A program made the translations under genes and the position numbers. Under the pieces are notes generated by a model, which was not told where the DNA came from, searched no databases, and saw only the letters and a list, made by a program, of their open reading frames with translations. This document shows, one piece after another, positions 55,082 through 64,000 of a stretch of 64,000 bases of DNA (position 1 is the stretch's first letter; the number at the start of each line of letters is the position of its first letter). The DNA comes from Pictodentalium vernedei (lineage: Eukaryota; Mollusca; Scaphopoda; Dentaliida; Dentaliidae), in NCBI GenBank assembly GCA_031216915.1, contig CM062293.1, positions 147,444,285 to 147,508,284 on the forward strand, given 5' to 3'.

Positions 55082-56007
55082 AGATTTTCAACACTAATTT
55101 ATTTTTATAATTTTTATAACAGTCCATTTTATTTGTTACAAACACTTCATAAAAATGAACAACTACAAAGTAATTACAAAAATCTATTCTTCTCCATTTC
55201 TGAATTTTGTGGTTGGTTATTCACTGACTTGAGAAAACCTGAAACCTGTTATGAGAGACCACCTGTCTTGAGAGACCACTTTTGTGTGGTCCAAAGGGCG
55301 GTCTCTCAAGACAGGTTCTACTGTATAACCATATCATAAACTTTAAAATTTCTACAGAACAAACCATGAAAGGAGATGATTACACCATGAAGGTTCCCTC
55401 AATAAGGTACCATCAATTGAAGAAAAAAAAACACTGGAAATTTTCTAAGTGGATAAAGGGCAATAATTTTGTTAAAAAAGATTTTTTCTGCAAACTTTAT
55501 AGATGTTGCATATATTCAAGGCATGTGTAACCATATCCTAAAGTTTCAACTCTCTACATTAGCAACTGTGTGAGGAGTTGATAACATCATGAAGGTGTCC
55601 TAAATCAAAAACACTAGATTTTTTACATTGATAAAGTGCAATAACTCTGATAAAAACATACAGAGTCGTCTGACCTTCTGCCATGGTAATGTGCTGAATG
55701 TAGTTTGGCACTGTGCAAAATTTCAGATGGCTGTCTCAAAAGATGTGTGTGTAGTGTATGATACAACTTAGGGATGGACGGACTGATGGACACGAGGAAT
55801 ACCATATAGCCCTGCCAGGTACATGTAGGCGGGCGTATAAAAAACAAACACAAATCAGTATGTATTATCAATCTTCTGTTCTTTTGAATGGCAAACTAAA
55901 CAAACATTGTACTATAGTACCCCATGAAAATGTTCACATAAAAATCCCATGCAAGGTTTAAAATATGTGTGCATACAAGCCATGTGTGTTGGTTTTCCCA
56001 ATTCAAA
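55082..56007. other. Unassigned, with a TIR-like hairpin
   Basis: CCTGTCTTGAGAGACCAC near 55262 and GGTCTCTCAAGACAGG near 55301-55316 form a hairpin next to TTCTACTGTAT, resembling a MITE end. The region 55620-55840 carries GGAC/GATGGAC words like Helitron-like right ends (TGATAAAAACATAC... GCGGGCGTATAAAAA). Confidence 0.4.
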
Positions 56008-56015
56008 GGCCTTGG

Positions 56016-56267
56016 CAAGCCAGAAAATAAGCAGACTGTCATGTGCAAAATGAGGTCCCCAGAGGGTGAATTTAGTGATTCGACCCTGCAGGGCAGGGTA
56101 GCATCACTAAATTTACCCTCTGTGAAGCTCAAATTGAATCAGGGTCTCAAAACTAAACAGAAAGAGATACCCAGAGGATAAATTGGCCCACTGTTTGGAT
56201 AGCGTTATCAAAGTCATCCTCTGTGGACCTCATTCTGCAAATGTCAGACTGCTTATTTTCTGGCCTG
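56016..56267. mobile_element. hAT-like palindromic MITE (copy 2)
   Basis: A perfect 8-bp duplication GGCCTTGG (56008-56015, 56268-56275). Ends CAAGCCAGAAAATAAGCAG and CTGCTTATTTTCTGGCCTG. It matches 831-1083 in the opposite orientation. Confidence 0.85.
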
Positions 56268-56275
56268 GGCCTTGG

Positions 56276-57284
56276 TATTGCCATGTTGAAGTGGTGGCAA
56301 AACAGAGACTGCATCATAAAATGCAGTTTATTAAATGTGCTGTCTGATAAAATTGTATACTGAAAATAAACACATTAAACATGTTGATAGTCAAGCATAA
56401 TTTTTTTTCGATGGTAACGAACAAAACAAAGTACTCTGAGAGAGGTTCCTTGTTTCAGTTTTATTCATGTATTGATGAAACAATAAATAAATGTGTATAA
56501 TTCCCATCATTATCACTCTAAAAAGATTCTGAGCCACCCACTAAAGTGCTTGAACCACTGAAATATTTCAATTTCAATTAAAAAGGAGTCCAAAAATAAA
56601 CTGAGTTAACAAATTTTATGCCAGTAGCATTCAATAGGAATGTCCTCAGCATCAGAAGTGTGCTATCTCAACAATCAAATCAATTATATGACAAGTGTAT
56701 CACAATTAGTGATTAGTAGCAAGATTTAAATCACTTTTATGGCATTATGTATCACATGTGATACCAGTTAAAATATTCCCTAAAACCATTTATCATAATT
56801 TCAGTAAAAACTTGATCTGTTAATTGCATATAGGATATAAAGTAAACTCCTGTTAACTGAATAAAAAATCTTAAATTAAACTGACAACCAATGAAATCCC
56901 AATGTTTATAGACCAAAGTGGTCTTTGTATGTGTGCATCAAATATACACGTAGGCATTTAATCTATTCAACAAGATATAATAATATAATTGAACATGAAA
57001 ATAGTGCAATGCAAAGGATTGCATAATTGCCCCCTTCTCCAATGCCAACATGAAAAATACAAAATTATTCAATTTTCTGCTGTCATTCAACAAAAATTAT
57101 TCCTGTGGACAAAAAAACAAGGCCCATAGATCTGATAGGAATGTGCGGATGAAACCTGCAATATATTGGGTGTCATGTTCCCCATGCTGGTCTTTCATCA
57201 AAGGATAACAAAATCTAATGACTTGGGCCAGAGTTATATGCAGGGTGTAAAATTTGACGAGAATGCTCCGGTTTGCCAAAAGTT
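56276..57284. other. Unassigned sequence
   Basis: AT-rich. AACAATAAATAAATGTGTAT at 56480 resembles 59740-59760, and the following ~200 bp (56505-56700) also resemble 59755-59965, so both are parts of one unidentified dispersed repeat. Confidence 0.45.
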
Positions 57285-57735
57285 GCATCTTGAATGGTAA
57301 AGTTTGAGTAACTTAACTGGTAGAGTGCTAAAGTTTTTCTCAGCCTCAAGATTTGTTCACACATTTTTGTCTTGTTACAATTTCATAAATTGAAACAATG
57401 CAAATCGATGGAGTGAAGTAATTTTACTTCCAAGATATTAATAAGGAAATCCACAAAATATGAAGTACATGTACCTGCAGTTCAGAATAAAGCCCGAACA
57501 TGGGCTTCCAGCCCTCTACCAGTTAACCAGCCTTTCTTGTGTCTGATAGATTTTTAGACTTTTGCCTTGAGAGGCTATACATGCATATATTTCAATTCCA
57601 CGCAATATATGAATACTTGTTAATGATAAAAAAGCAGTTTTCCAAGAATTTTTACATAGCCGAGCATTCGGTTAGCTATCTCCAAGCCACGTGAACGGTC
57701 GGTCGGTTAGAGTCATTTTTGAAATTTTGCACACT
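57285..57735. repeat. Dispersed repeat containing a family C MITE (copy 2, inverted)
   Basis: Inverted match of 35745-36250. The MITE part is 57313-57536, with TTAACTGGTAGAGTGCT and CTCTACCAGTTAA ends and TTAA on both sides. Its central palindrome is deleted in this copy. Confidence 0.65.
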
Positions 57736-57769
57736 GCATATGTATAATGCAAAATGTTCATTTTACTAT

Positions 57770-58330
57770 TTTCCTAAGTCCTACAAGGGCCATAACTCTG
57801 GTATGAATATACGGACAAAACGCTTGATTTGTGGATGTCATTTCCCCCATGCTTGTTTATCATAACATCAAAGAATATCAAAATCCAACAACCGATGCCA
57901 GGGTTATAGTACAAAATGTCTGTAAGGACAGGCGGATAGACATATGGGTCAAAGTCCTACAAGAACCATAACTCTGGTATGAATGCGAGGACAAAACATG
58001 CAATTTGTGGATATATTTCCCCTCTTAATACCAAAGGACATCAAAATCTGACAACTGTTGCCAGAGTTAATACAAAATGTTTGTACAGATGGACAGACAG
58101 ATGGATGAGTCTTAGTCCTACAAAGGCCATAACTCTGGTATTAATGAGAGGACTAAACGTGCGATTCGTGGATATCATTTCCCGCTGCTGGTCCATTATC
58201 ATACCAAAGGACATCAAAATCTGACAACCGATGCCGGTTATAATACAAAATGTTTGTACGGATGGACAGACAAAGGCCCAAATGGACAGAGACCTCGACT
58301 ATATATCTACAGAACCACCTAAGGAGGTGA
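57770..58330. repeat. Tandem array (about 165-180 bp unit) with 3' hairpin
   Basis: GGCCATAACTCTGGTATGAA-type words at about 57788, 57966 and 58126. It ends with the hairpin CCACCTAAGGAGGTG (58316-58330). Each unit contains a GGACAGACAGATGG-like run. Probably another Helitron-like element body. Confidence 0.55.
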
Positions 58331-58853
58331 CGGCAGTGCAATAAAACTCAATTTATCCCTAAAATACATGAAAATTACCAAATTTCTGTTAATTGAATAC
58401 TCCTGTTAACCCTTAAAAGTCGTCAGATTAAATTTTAAGGCAATAACTGCCGTACATACTGTATTACATGCACACAGCTGCAGATGACATGACAGTGTTT
58501 CTGCATCATTTTTAATGTAAAAACAGTGAAACATTGTCAAGATAAATGCATTCTCCCAGTAGTGCTCTCAAGAAAGAATACACCTGGGACAACTTTTTCA
58601 CAACAATATATATATAAAAGGGGAAGTTTGGGCTTGTGTGGGAACTTACGTGTTAATTGAATATTTTCACTGGGAAAGAAGATATTCAAGTAACAGAGTT
58701 CCACCGTACCAGTAAACTTGAGTAAAGTAGACATTGTTATTCCACATTGTGGAAAAAAACAACCGACTGCTGACAAAAATATTCTTTTTTGCATTTTACA
58801 CGTTGGTAAAAGTGAAAGGGAGGTTAGGATGAAGCAGCAGTTGTGTAATGTTT

Positions 58854-58889
<36 letters not shown>

Positions 58890-59102
58890 GAATGAGGGGG
58901 TTAACCTTGTACCCAACATGGCTTGCAGTTAGACAACTTAAATATTTTTCAAAACATACTTCTGGAAGAAATAACTCTTGTTGGTTTCTGGTTACATGCT
59001 GAAATAATTTCAGGTAGATAGGCAGCATTTTTTTTTGCAAAGTGAACACTCAGTCTAAGAGTGCTTCCTTGTTTCAGTTCTTTTAGTATACAATGTATAT
59101 GT
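58331..59102. other. Unassigned sequence around a G-run
   Basis: A TATATA run near 58606 and the poly-G at 58855-58888. No gene is recognised; the ORFs that cross the poly-G are artefacts. Confidence 0.45.
58855..58888. repeat. Poly-G, 34 bases
   Basis: An uninterrupted run of 34 G. The true length is uncertain because sequencing and assembly of such runs is unreliable. Confidence 0.85.
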
Positions 59103-59110
59103 ATAGATAA

Positions 59111-59729
59111 CAGGGCTCAAAATACATTTTTTTCTATGCGTAGGAAAATGCTACAGATTTCCGAAAAATGAATAGCATTTTGTCTAAATTGCATAGCAGT
59201 TCTTGTATAGCGGAGTTATGCCATACTCTTTTGTATTGAACTCTTCTGAGCAGATAGAATAATGTTCATCCATTTCTGTGCTTTTTCAAATGGGCTGCAA
59301 CACATGAAGCACTAGCTATGTTTTTCAATTGAACTGCCTTTAACAACTGCATGGACTTAGATATTTCCAAATGCGTAACATCTCTTAATTTGATGGGCTT
59401 AAATTTATTTTGACTGGGTATTTTATGCAAAATGCAGAAACAATGCAGGGTGAATTTAAACCAATAAAATTCATGTTACATATGAAGTTGCTATTGTGAG
59501 ACGGAGACTTAATCTCATATCAGGAGTAAAGCATCAGTGAACTAGCTTGCAAAGTTTTGTTGCAAATTTTCATTTTTACATTTTGCAATGCAAGATATTC
59601 AACTGCAGCCTATTAGGCTGCAGTTGAATATATTGTATCGCAAAATGCTATACATGATTGAAAATTGTGTAGCTTTTAGCATGTTTTGCATAGCAAATAG
59701 CGATGCGAAACCTCTTATTTTGAGCCCTG
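59111..59729. mobile_element. hAT-like non-autonomous element
   Basis: The terminal repeats CAGGGCTCAAAATA / TATTTTGAGCCCTG are flanked by 8-bp duplications ATAGATAA (59103-59110) and ATAGATTA (59730-59737). A central palindrome ATTCAACTGCAGCC-TATTA-GGCTGCAGTTGAAT lies near 59595-59628. There is no transposase. Confidence 0.82.
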
Positions 59730-59737
59730 ATAGATTA

Positions 59738-60186
59738 AAGAATAAATAAATGCTTATAACCCCCCATCATTATCATTCTAAAAACATTCTGTACCCACCA
59801 AATTGCTTAAACCATTGAAACACTTCAATTTCGATAAACAAGGGTTTCTTACATGTATATGTAAACGGAGTTAACAAACTTGATACCGATGACATCCAAT
59901 AGGTATGTCCTTGGCATCAGCTGTGTGCCAATGCAATAATCAAATCAATTATAAGACAGATGTTAAAATTTATTGAAAAATAAAATGGCACAGGTGATGC
60001 GAATGAACAAACAACAAGCATCTATGGAGGGCATGTGACTCAGGTAAAATTATTCGGCTTAATAATTTTTTGGGCAAGAATGCACAAAGAGCTGAAATGA
60101 CAAACCTAGAATACATTAGCTTACATGTAGACCCCTAAAACAGGCAATTATAAATTGCATGAATGCTCATTTGATTTCAGTGTTGG
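59738..60186. other. Unassigned dispersed-repeat sequence
   Basis: 59755-59965 resembles 56505-56700 (CATTATCA.TCTAAAAA, CAATAGGTATGTCCTTGGCA). The rest is unassigned. Confidence 0.45.
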
Positions 60187-60437
60187 TTAACTGATTGAGT
60201 GCTAGAAGCCACTAGATATAATCAGGACTTTCAAAAAATGAGAGTACCAGATCAAAAGCCAACATTTCCTTGCTCATGTTTCATATTCAGTCAAACGCAA
60301 ATAATATTTTTATATAAATTTGTTTTATTACAAATTATTGGAGAGTGCCTGTGGGCACTCTCCAATAATTTGTAATAAAACAAATTCTGATGAACAAATT
60401 CAGACCACCAAAAATAATCCAGCCCTCAACCAGTTGA
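60187..60437. mobile_element. TTAA palindromic MITE, family C
   Basis: TTAACTGATTGAGTGCTAG start; central palindrome TTGGAGAGTGCCTGTGGGCACTCTCCAA extended by GTTTTATTACAAATTA on both sides. The end is near AACCAGTTGAG, where the TTAA is mutated. Confidence 0.7.
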
Positions 60438-61164
60438 GCAAACCATGCCAAGCATAACTGAATTACATTCAAGCAAGATTCTCTGTTTCAGTCGATTCGT
60501 GGCAGGTATATTATAATTTCACACCTATCTTGCCTTAATATTACTATTTCTAAATAACCAAGGGTTAATATTTTGTACTGAATCAGTGATCAATTAAAAT
60601 GAGAATTGTTTTTTAAATCAATGCTCCACTTTCACGTGCTAAGTAGAGCTGGGTGTTTTGGGGGTTTATTTTTGGGGTTTATGTGGGAAACTGGATAACC
60701 AAACTACAAGCCCAAGCAAACTAGAGGGGGTATCAGTACCCCGTGGCTCACCAACAGGTGGCCAATGTAAAGGGGTGGAGTAAAAAAAAAAAAGTTCAAA
60801 AATTAATTAGCGATTTTTGTGAATAGCGCTGGCCGGTTTTGGCTGTTACGTTGGGTAAAGGGTTAACAACTGATCCCTAGGACCCCTAAAAATGATCAAA
60901 GGGAAGTTAGGTTGAATCCAACTGATATTACTTATATGTACAGACAAGGTCTTTTGTGGTGAGTGATGTTGTACAAAGGACTGTCACAATTTTTTAATAT
61001 AGGAATCGATTAATCATAGCAAATAATCGATAATAATCGATTAATCGTACCTAGATGACCTCCCTCCTCTCTTTGAAGTCATTAAAAATGAAGTTCAAGT
61101 TAGTTGACTGACCTCAAGTAAACAATGAAGACGATCCTCTGTTAGGTACATTCTAAGTTTTGGT
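60438..61164. other. Unassigned, with a MITE end
   Basis: 60780-60864 is the right end of a family A MITE (GGCCGGTTTTGGCTGTTACG, GGGTAAAGGGTTAA). AATCGATTAATC words repeat near 61005-61050. Confidence 0.45.
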
Positions 61165-61265
61165 GTTCTGAACTTTTGAACCATCATTGTAACAATCAAG
61201 ACCGGTTGTCAGTTGCAAACTTTGCTGGTCTTGATTATTACACTGACGGTTCAAAAGTTCAGAAC
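61165..61265. repeat. 101-bp fold-back element
   Basis: Arms of 39 bp from GTTCTGAACTTTTGAACC pair with GGTTCAAAAGTTCAGAAC with about four mismatches around a 23-nt loop. MITE-like; no clear target duplication. Confidence 0.65.
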
Positions 61266-61269
61266 AACA

Positions 61270-61404
61270 AAGCTTTGAGCTCATTAAGCTCATTCCAATG
61301 AGGGGTCATAACATATGTTTTTGAGACAAAAAATGAAAAAAATTAGTTATTCAAGATTTTTTTTTTCAAGTGTCGTCTGCTTTTCATGTTAGGTAAAGGG
61401 TTAA
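61270..61404. mobile_element. TTAA MITE, family A, right half
   Basis: GAGCTCATTAAGCTCATTCC through GTTAGGTAAAGGGTTAA, ending at TTAA 61401-61404, which also starts the next MITE. Confidence 0.7.
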
Positions 61405-61648
61405 CTCTTAGCCTGCTGAGTATTTTCAAGATATTTTTCATCAAATCTAGTCATGGCTGCTATGAAGAAGCCATGACTAGATTTGATGAAAAATTAATCT
61501 AAGTATAACACAAAAAATCATTGGTGAAATGATCCAGTCAATTTATAAGGGGGGATGGGATTAAATGTGCCCATATAATATTGATTTCAAAGACATGAGA
61601 AACCCTGTGCTAGGCAGGAATATCCGCCAGCAGCATGCAAAGAGTTAA
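61401..61648. mobile_element. TTAA palindromic MITE, family D
   Basis: TTAACTCTTAGCCTGCTG at the left and CAGCAGCATGCAAAGAGTTAA at the right. Central arms TTCATCAAATCTAGTCATGG and its complement around GCTATGAAGA. Confidence 0.75.
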
Positions 61649-61800
61649 TCAAATTATCTCCCTGTAATTGAATGGAGTTTTTCACCAAAGATTTCTTGAG
61701 TTAAATTTTGTATAAAATTTTCATTGAATCTAGTCATAGCTGCATCACAGCCATGACTAGATTTGAAAATATATCTGATGTTTCCTGCATTGAAACATTA
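61645..61800. mobile_element. TTAA MITE, family D, partial
   Basis: Starts at the TTAA that ends the previous MITE. Repeats the GAATCTAGTCATAGCTG / CAGCCATGACTAGATTTG arms. The right end is lost. Confidence 0.6.
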
Positions 61801-61959
61801 GTTAGTTGAAGTGTTAGTGAAGAAATGCAATGTTAGACACAATCGGGAGTCCAGGACTCATCCCATGCCCCTTTTCTTATCATATTACCCTTATGTGGTT
61901 AATTTGTCTCAAATGGTTGGGGCATGACAGAGTCTAAAGCCGACAAACAAACAGTGAGG

Positions 61960-62186
61960 AGGGAGAGAGAGAGATACGGAGAGAGTTAAAAACAAATTTT
62001 ATTAAATGAATGAGGAGTTAGGTTATTCACATTGCCAAGTGATTTTGCTAGAATGTTTATTTCAAGTTCGCACTTCCACAGCAAGAGGCAACTGAAAGCA
62101 TCAGAAGGTTTATACAATAATCAGTAGTTGTTGTTTATGTCATTAGTCACTAATACCCCTGTGGTGACTGTCTCATTGAAAGATTG

Positions 62187-62222
<36 letters not shown>

Positions 62223-62226
62223 TGGG

Positions 62227-62258
<32 letters not shown>

Positions 62259-62440
62259 GAGAGAGAAACTAATTTTCTCCATTAAATGAATGAAGAGTTA
62301 GGCTATTCACTTTGCCAAGTGATTCTGCTAGAATGTTACTTTCAAGTTGACAAGTCCACAAAATTAGGCTACAGAAAACACCAGAAGGTTTATACAATAA
62401 TCGGTAGCTGTTTGATTATGTCACTGTTTTTGTTCATATG
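61960..62440. repeat. Two-unit tandem duplication around a G/GA tract
   Basis: 61985-62150 and 62275-62440 are about 85% similar (ATTAAATGAATGAGGAGTTA, AGAAGGTTTATACAATAATC), each preceded by GGGAGAGAGAGAG. Unit spacing is about 290 bp. Confidence 0.75.
62188..62266. repeat. Poly-G (34) followed by GA microsatellite
   Basis: 34 G at 62188-62221, then ATGGGG and a GA run to about 62266. True lengths are uncertain for the same reason as the other poly-G. Confidence 0.85.
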
Positions 62441-62652
62441 AATTTGTCTTGTCAAAGTTTACTGGATTGTGCCTATAGGAACACAACAACAAATTTGTTC
62501 TTAGTCATTGTTGCATCAATCATCTTGAGGTTTACATTTAACACAGGCAGGGCAGATATGCATAAACTTACAAAAAACAATGAATATCAAATCAAGAGAC
62601 ACCACCTCCTTCACGTGTAAACAACAAATTATTTTTTCACTTGAATTCAGTT

Positions 62653-62903
62653 TTAACCCTTTACCCAACGAATCGCCCGCATCTGCCCGCGTAATATGCA
62701 AATTCAGCAGTTGAAAAAAAAAATTATTTTTCAAAAAATTTCAACAAAACCATATCATGTGACCCCTCGTTGGAATGAGCTTGTCAAGCTCATTCCAATG
62801 AGGGGTCACATGATATGGTTTTGTTGAAATTTTTTGAAAAATTTGAAAAAATGATATTTAAAATAATAAATTTTGATATCGTCTGCATTGGGTAAAGGGT
62901 TAA
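62653..62903. mobile_element. TTAA palindromic MITE, family A (best preserved)
   Basis: TTAACCCTTTACCCAACG at the left, GGGTAAAGGGTTAA at the right. Central arms of nearly 58 bp from TTCAACAAAACCATATCATG to GGAATGAGCTTG are almost perfectly complementary. It is the clearest example of the family. Confidence 0.85.
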
Positions 62904-64000
62904 CAGGAGAGAAAAAGTCAGTCATAATTTATATGTACAAATGAAATATCCCATAATTTGGGTCTACAAATCTACATTCGCACGATGGAGTAAAAAAACA
63001 CTTTAACTTGAAACCTAAGAGGTGAAATTTATGCGCAAGCAGTTAGTGCCGAGAACTTAATTGGAGGGTTGTGGTGCAGGAAACCAACTGCTGTACCAGC
63101 TGCAGGTGTAATCATGCTTGCCATTTTGGAGGTTTTTTGTCCATGGTCAATTTGTAATCAGGTTCCACTAATTAGGAAGTAATCACCTGTTTGGCACATG
63201 ATCAACAGTTAATAGGTAAATATGATCAAGTGATCATGTGAATCCATACTTGTTTTAAGATGTTTCCGTCTGGGACATTTCAAACTTTTGGTTTTGGAGG
63301 TTTTGTTCCTGAATGTTTCTGATCCAAACAGGCTAGATTTTACATTTTGAGGATGATATAATTTAAAGCTCTATAATTGCTGATGTTTCAAGTTGAGTAC
63401 AGTCTCCTCCACTCCCACACCGGACACTTGCCCAATGTAAAAAAGTCTGCTTACTACATATCAAAAATCTGCTCCCCCAAACCAAGATATTCCATGGTAG
63501 AACATCTCCCTGTCTCCCCCCCCCCCCCCCCCCCCCCCCCCAACAGATCTTCATACTTAGCATAGCTTTCTTCTCTCTGTTAAATGCTGACAATTTGTTT
63601 GTGATAACTGGTAGGTGACAATTCACAACATTTCGTCCTATACAATGTGCGACACTGCATGAGGGCAATGTGCTAAGGGGAAGATTACGCTGTACAGAGT
63701 ATGTAGATCAGCTGTGGTGTCACGCTGGTATATGTGTGTGTGAGTACGGGGAATGTCATATCATCAAAAACCTTGGGAAGAAGTCTGGGGGCATTTTTTT
63801 TATAGAGGACAGGTTTGGGGTGAGGATGGGGAGGGGAAGATGTCATGAATTAGCTTGTTGACTTATCTGAAGTACATGTACTGCCACAAGTGATAATATA
63901 TGTCTTGTCAATTTCACTGCATAATGATGAAGTCGATAATAATCTTCCTGAAATCTATCGACTCTAGAGAACTTCCATTAGACTGGTTAACAGCAAACAT
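62904..64000. other. Unassigned, with a C-run
   Basis: Poly-C of 26 bases at 63516-63541. No gene or element recognised; ORFs crossing the C-run are artefacts. Confidence 0.45.

Noticed and set aside
58537..59049. 170-codon minus-strand ORF with a poly-proline stretch
   Set aside because: The proline run is only the poly-G at 58855-58888 read in reverse; no domain on either side.
63363..63668. ORFs with poly-Gly or poly-Pro near 63516
   Set aside because: Produced by the 26-base C-run. The length of that run is unreliable and no domain is present.

Overview
The window is animal nuclear DNA: AT-rich, with no operons, no ribosome binding sites and no intact host gene. It is almost entirely layered transposable elements. 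The mix of families suggests a marine lophotrochozoan, most likely a bivalve mollusc, but this is inference and not an identification. The families are an I/Nimb-like LINE with RNase H, a DIRS-type tyrosine-recombinase retrotransposon, Helitron-like elements with about 150-170 bp core tandem repeats (the architecture of bivalve pearl/HINE elements), 5S- and tRNA-headed SINEs, Tc1-like and hAT-like elements, and many palindromic TTAA-flanked MITEs.

Layout. 0-3 kb: hAT-like MITE, 5S-headed SINE, small MITE. 3.06-13.7 kb: a full-length LINE flanked by two copies of a ~394 bp direct repeat that fits an exceptionally long target-site duplication; a 3.65 kb Helitron-like element with ~21 copies of a 153 bp repeat sits inside its second ORF. 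13.8-18.6 kb: SINEs, MITEs and fragments. 18.9-24.9 kb: two Helitron-like elements built on ~145-170 bp arrays, one of them plus a SINE nested in a MITE. 25-32 kb: MITEs and two nested tandem-array elements. 32.5-34.4 kb: MITE and a complete but dead Tc1-like transposon. 36-40.7 kb: another three-layer nest (MITE, Helitron-like element, second Helitron-like element). 40.7-45 kb: a dense SINE cluster. 45.7-52.2 kb: a complete DIRS-type element (minus strand) with inverted terminal repeats and an internal complementary region; its 5' end plus neighbouring Tc1 sequence is tandemly duplicated (1,888 bp unit) to 54.4 kb. 55-64 kb: hAT-like MITEs, TTAA MITE chains, hairpins and long G/C homopolymers.

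How the parts relate. The LINE has lost function: all four premature stops in its two ORFs are TGA and no frameshift is needed, which fits decay of methylated CGA codons. The 3' tails of both SINE tail types resemble the LINE 3' end, so a LINE of this kind is the likely mobiliser of the SINEs. The SINEs mix three different 5' heads (5S rRNA and two tRNA types) with two tails around one shared body. The Helitron-like elements share end structure (inverted subterminal repeats, 3' hairpin, CTAA or CTAG end) but carry unrelated internal arrays. No protein-coding host exon could be supported.
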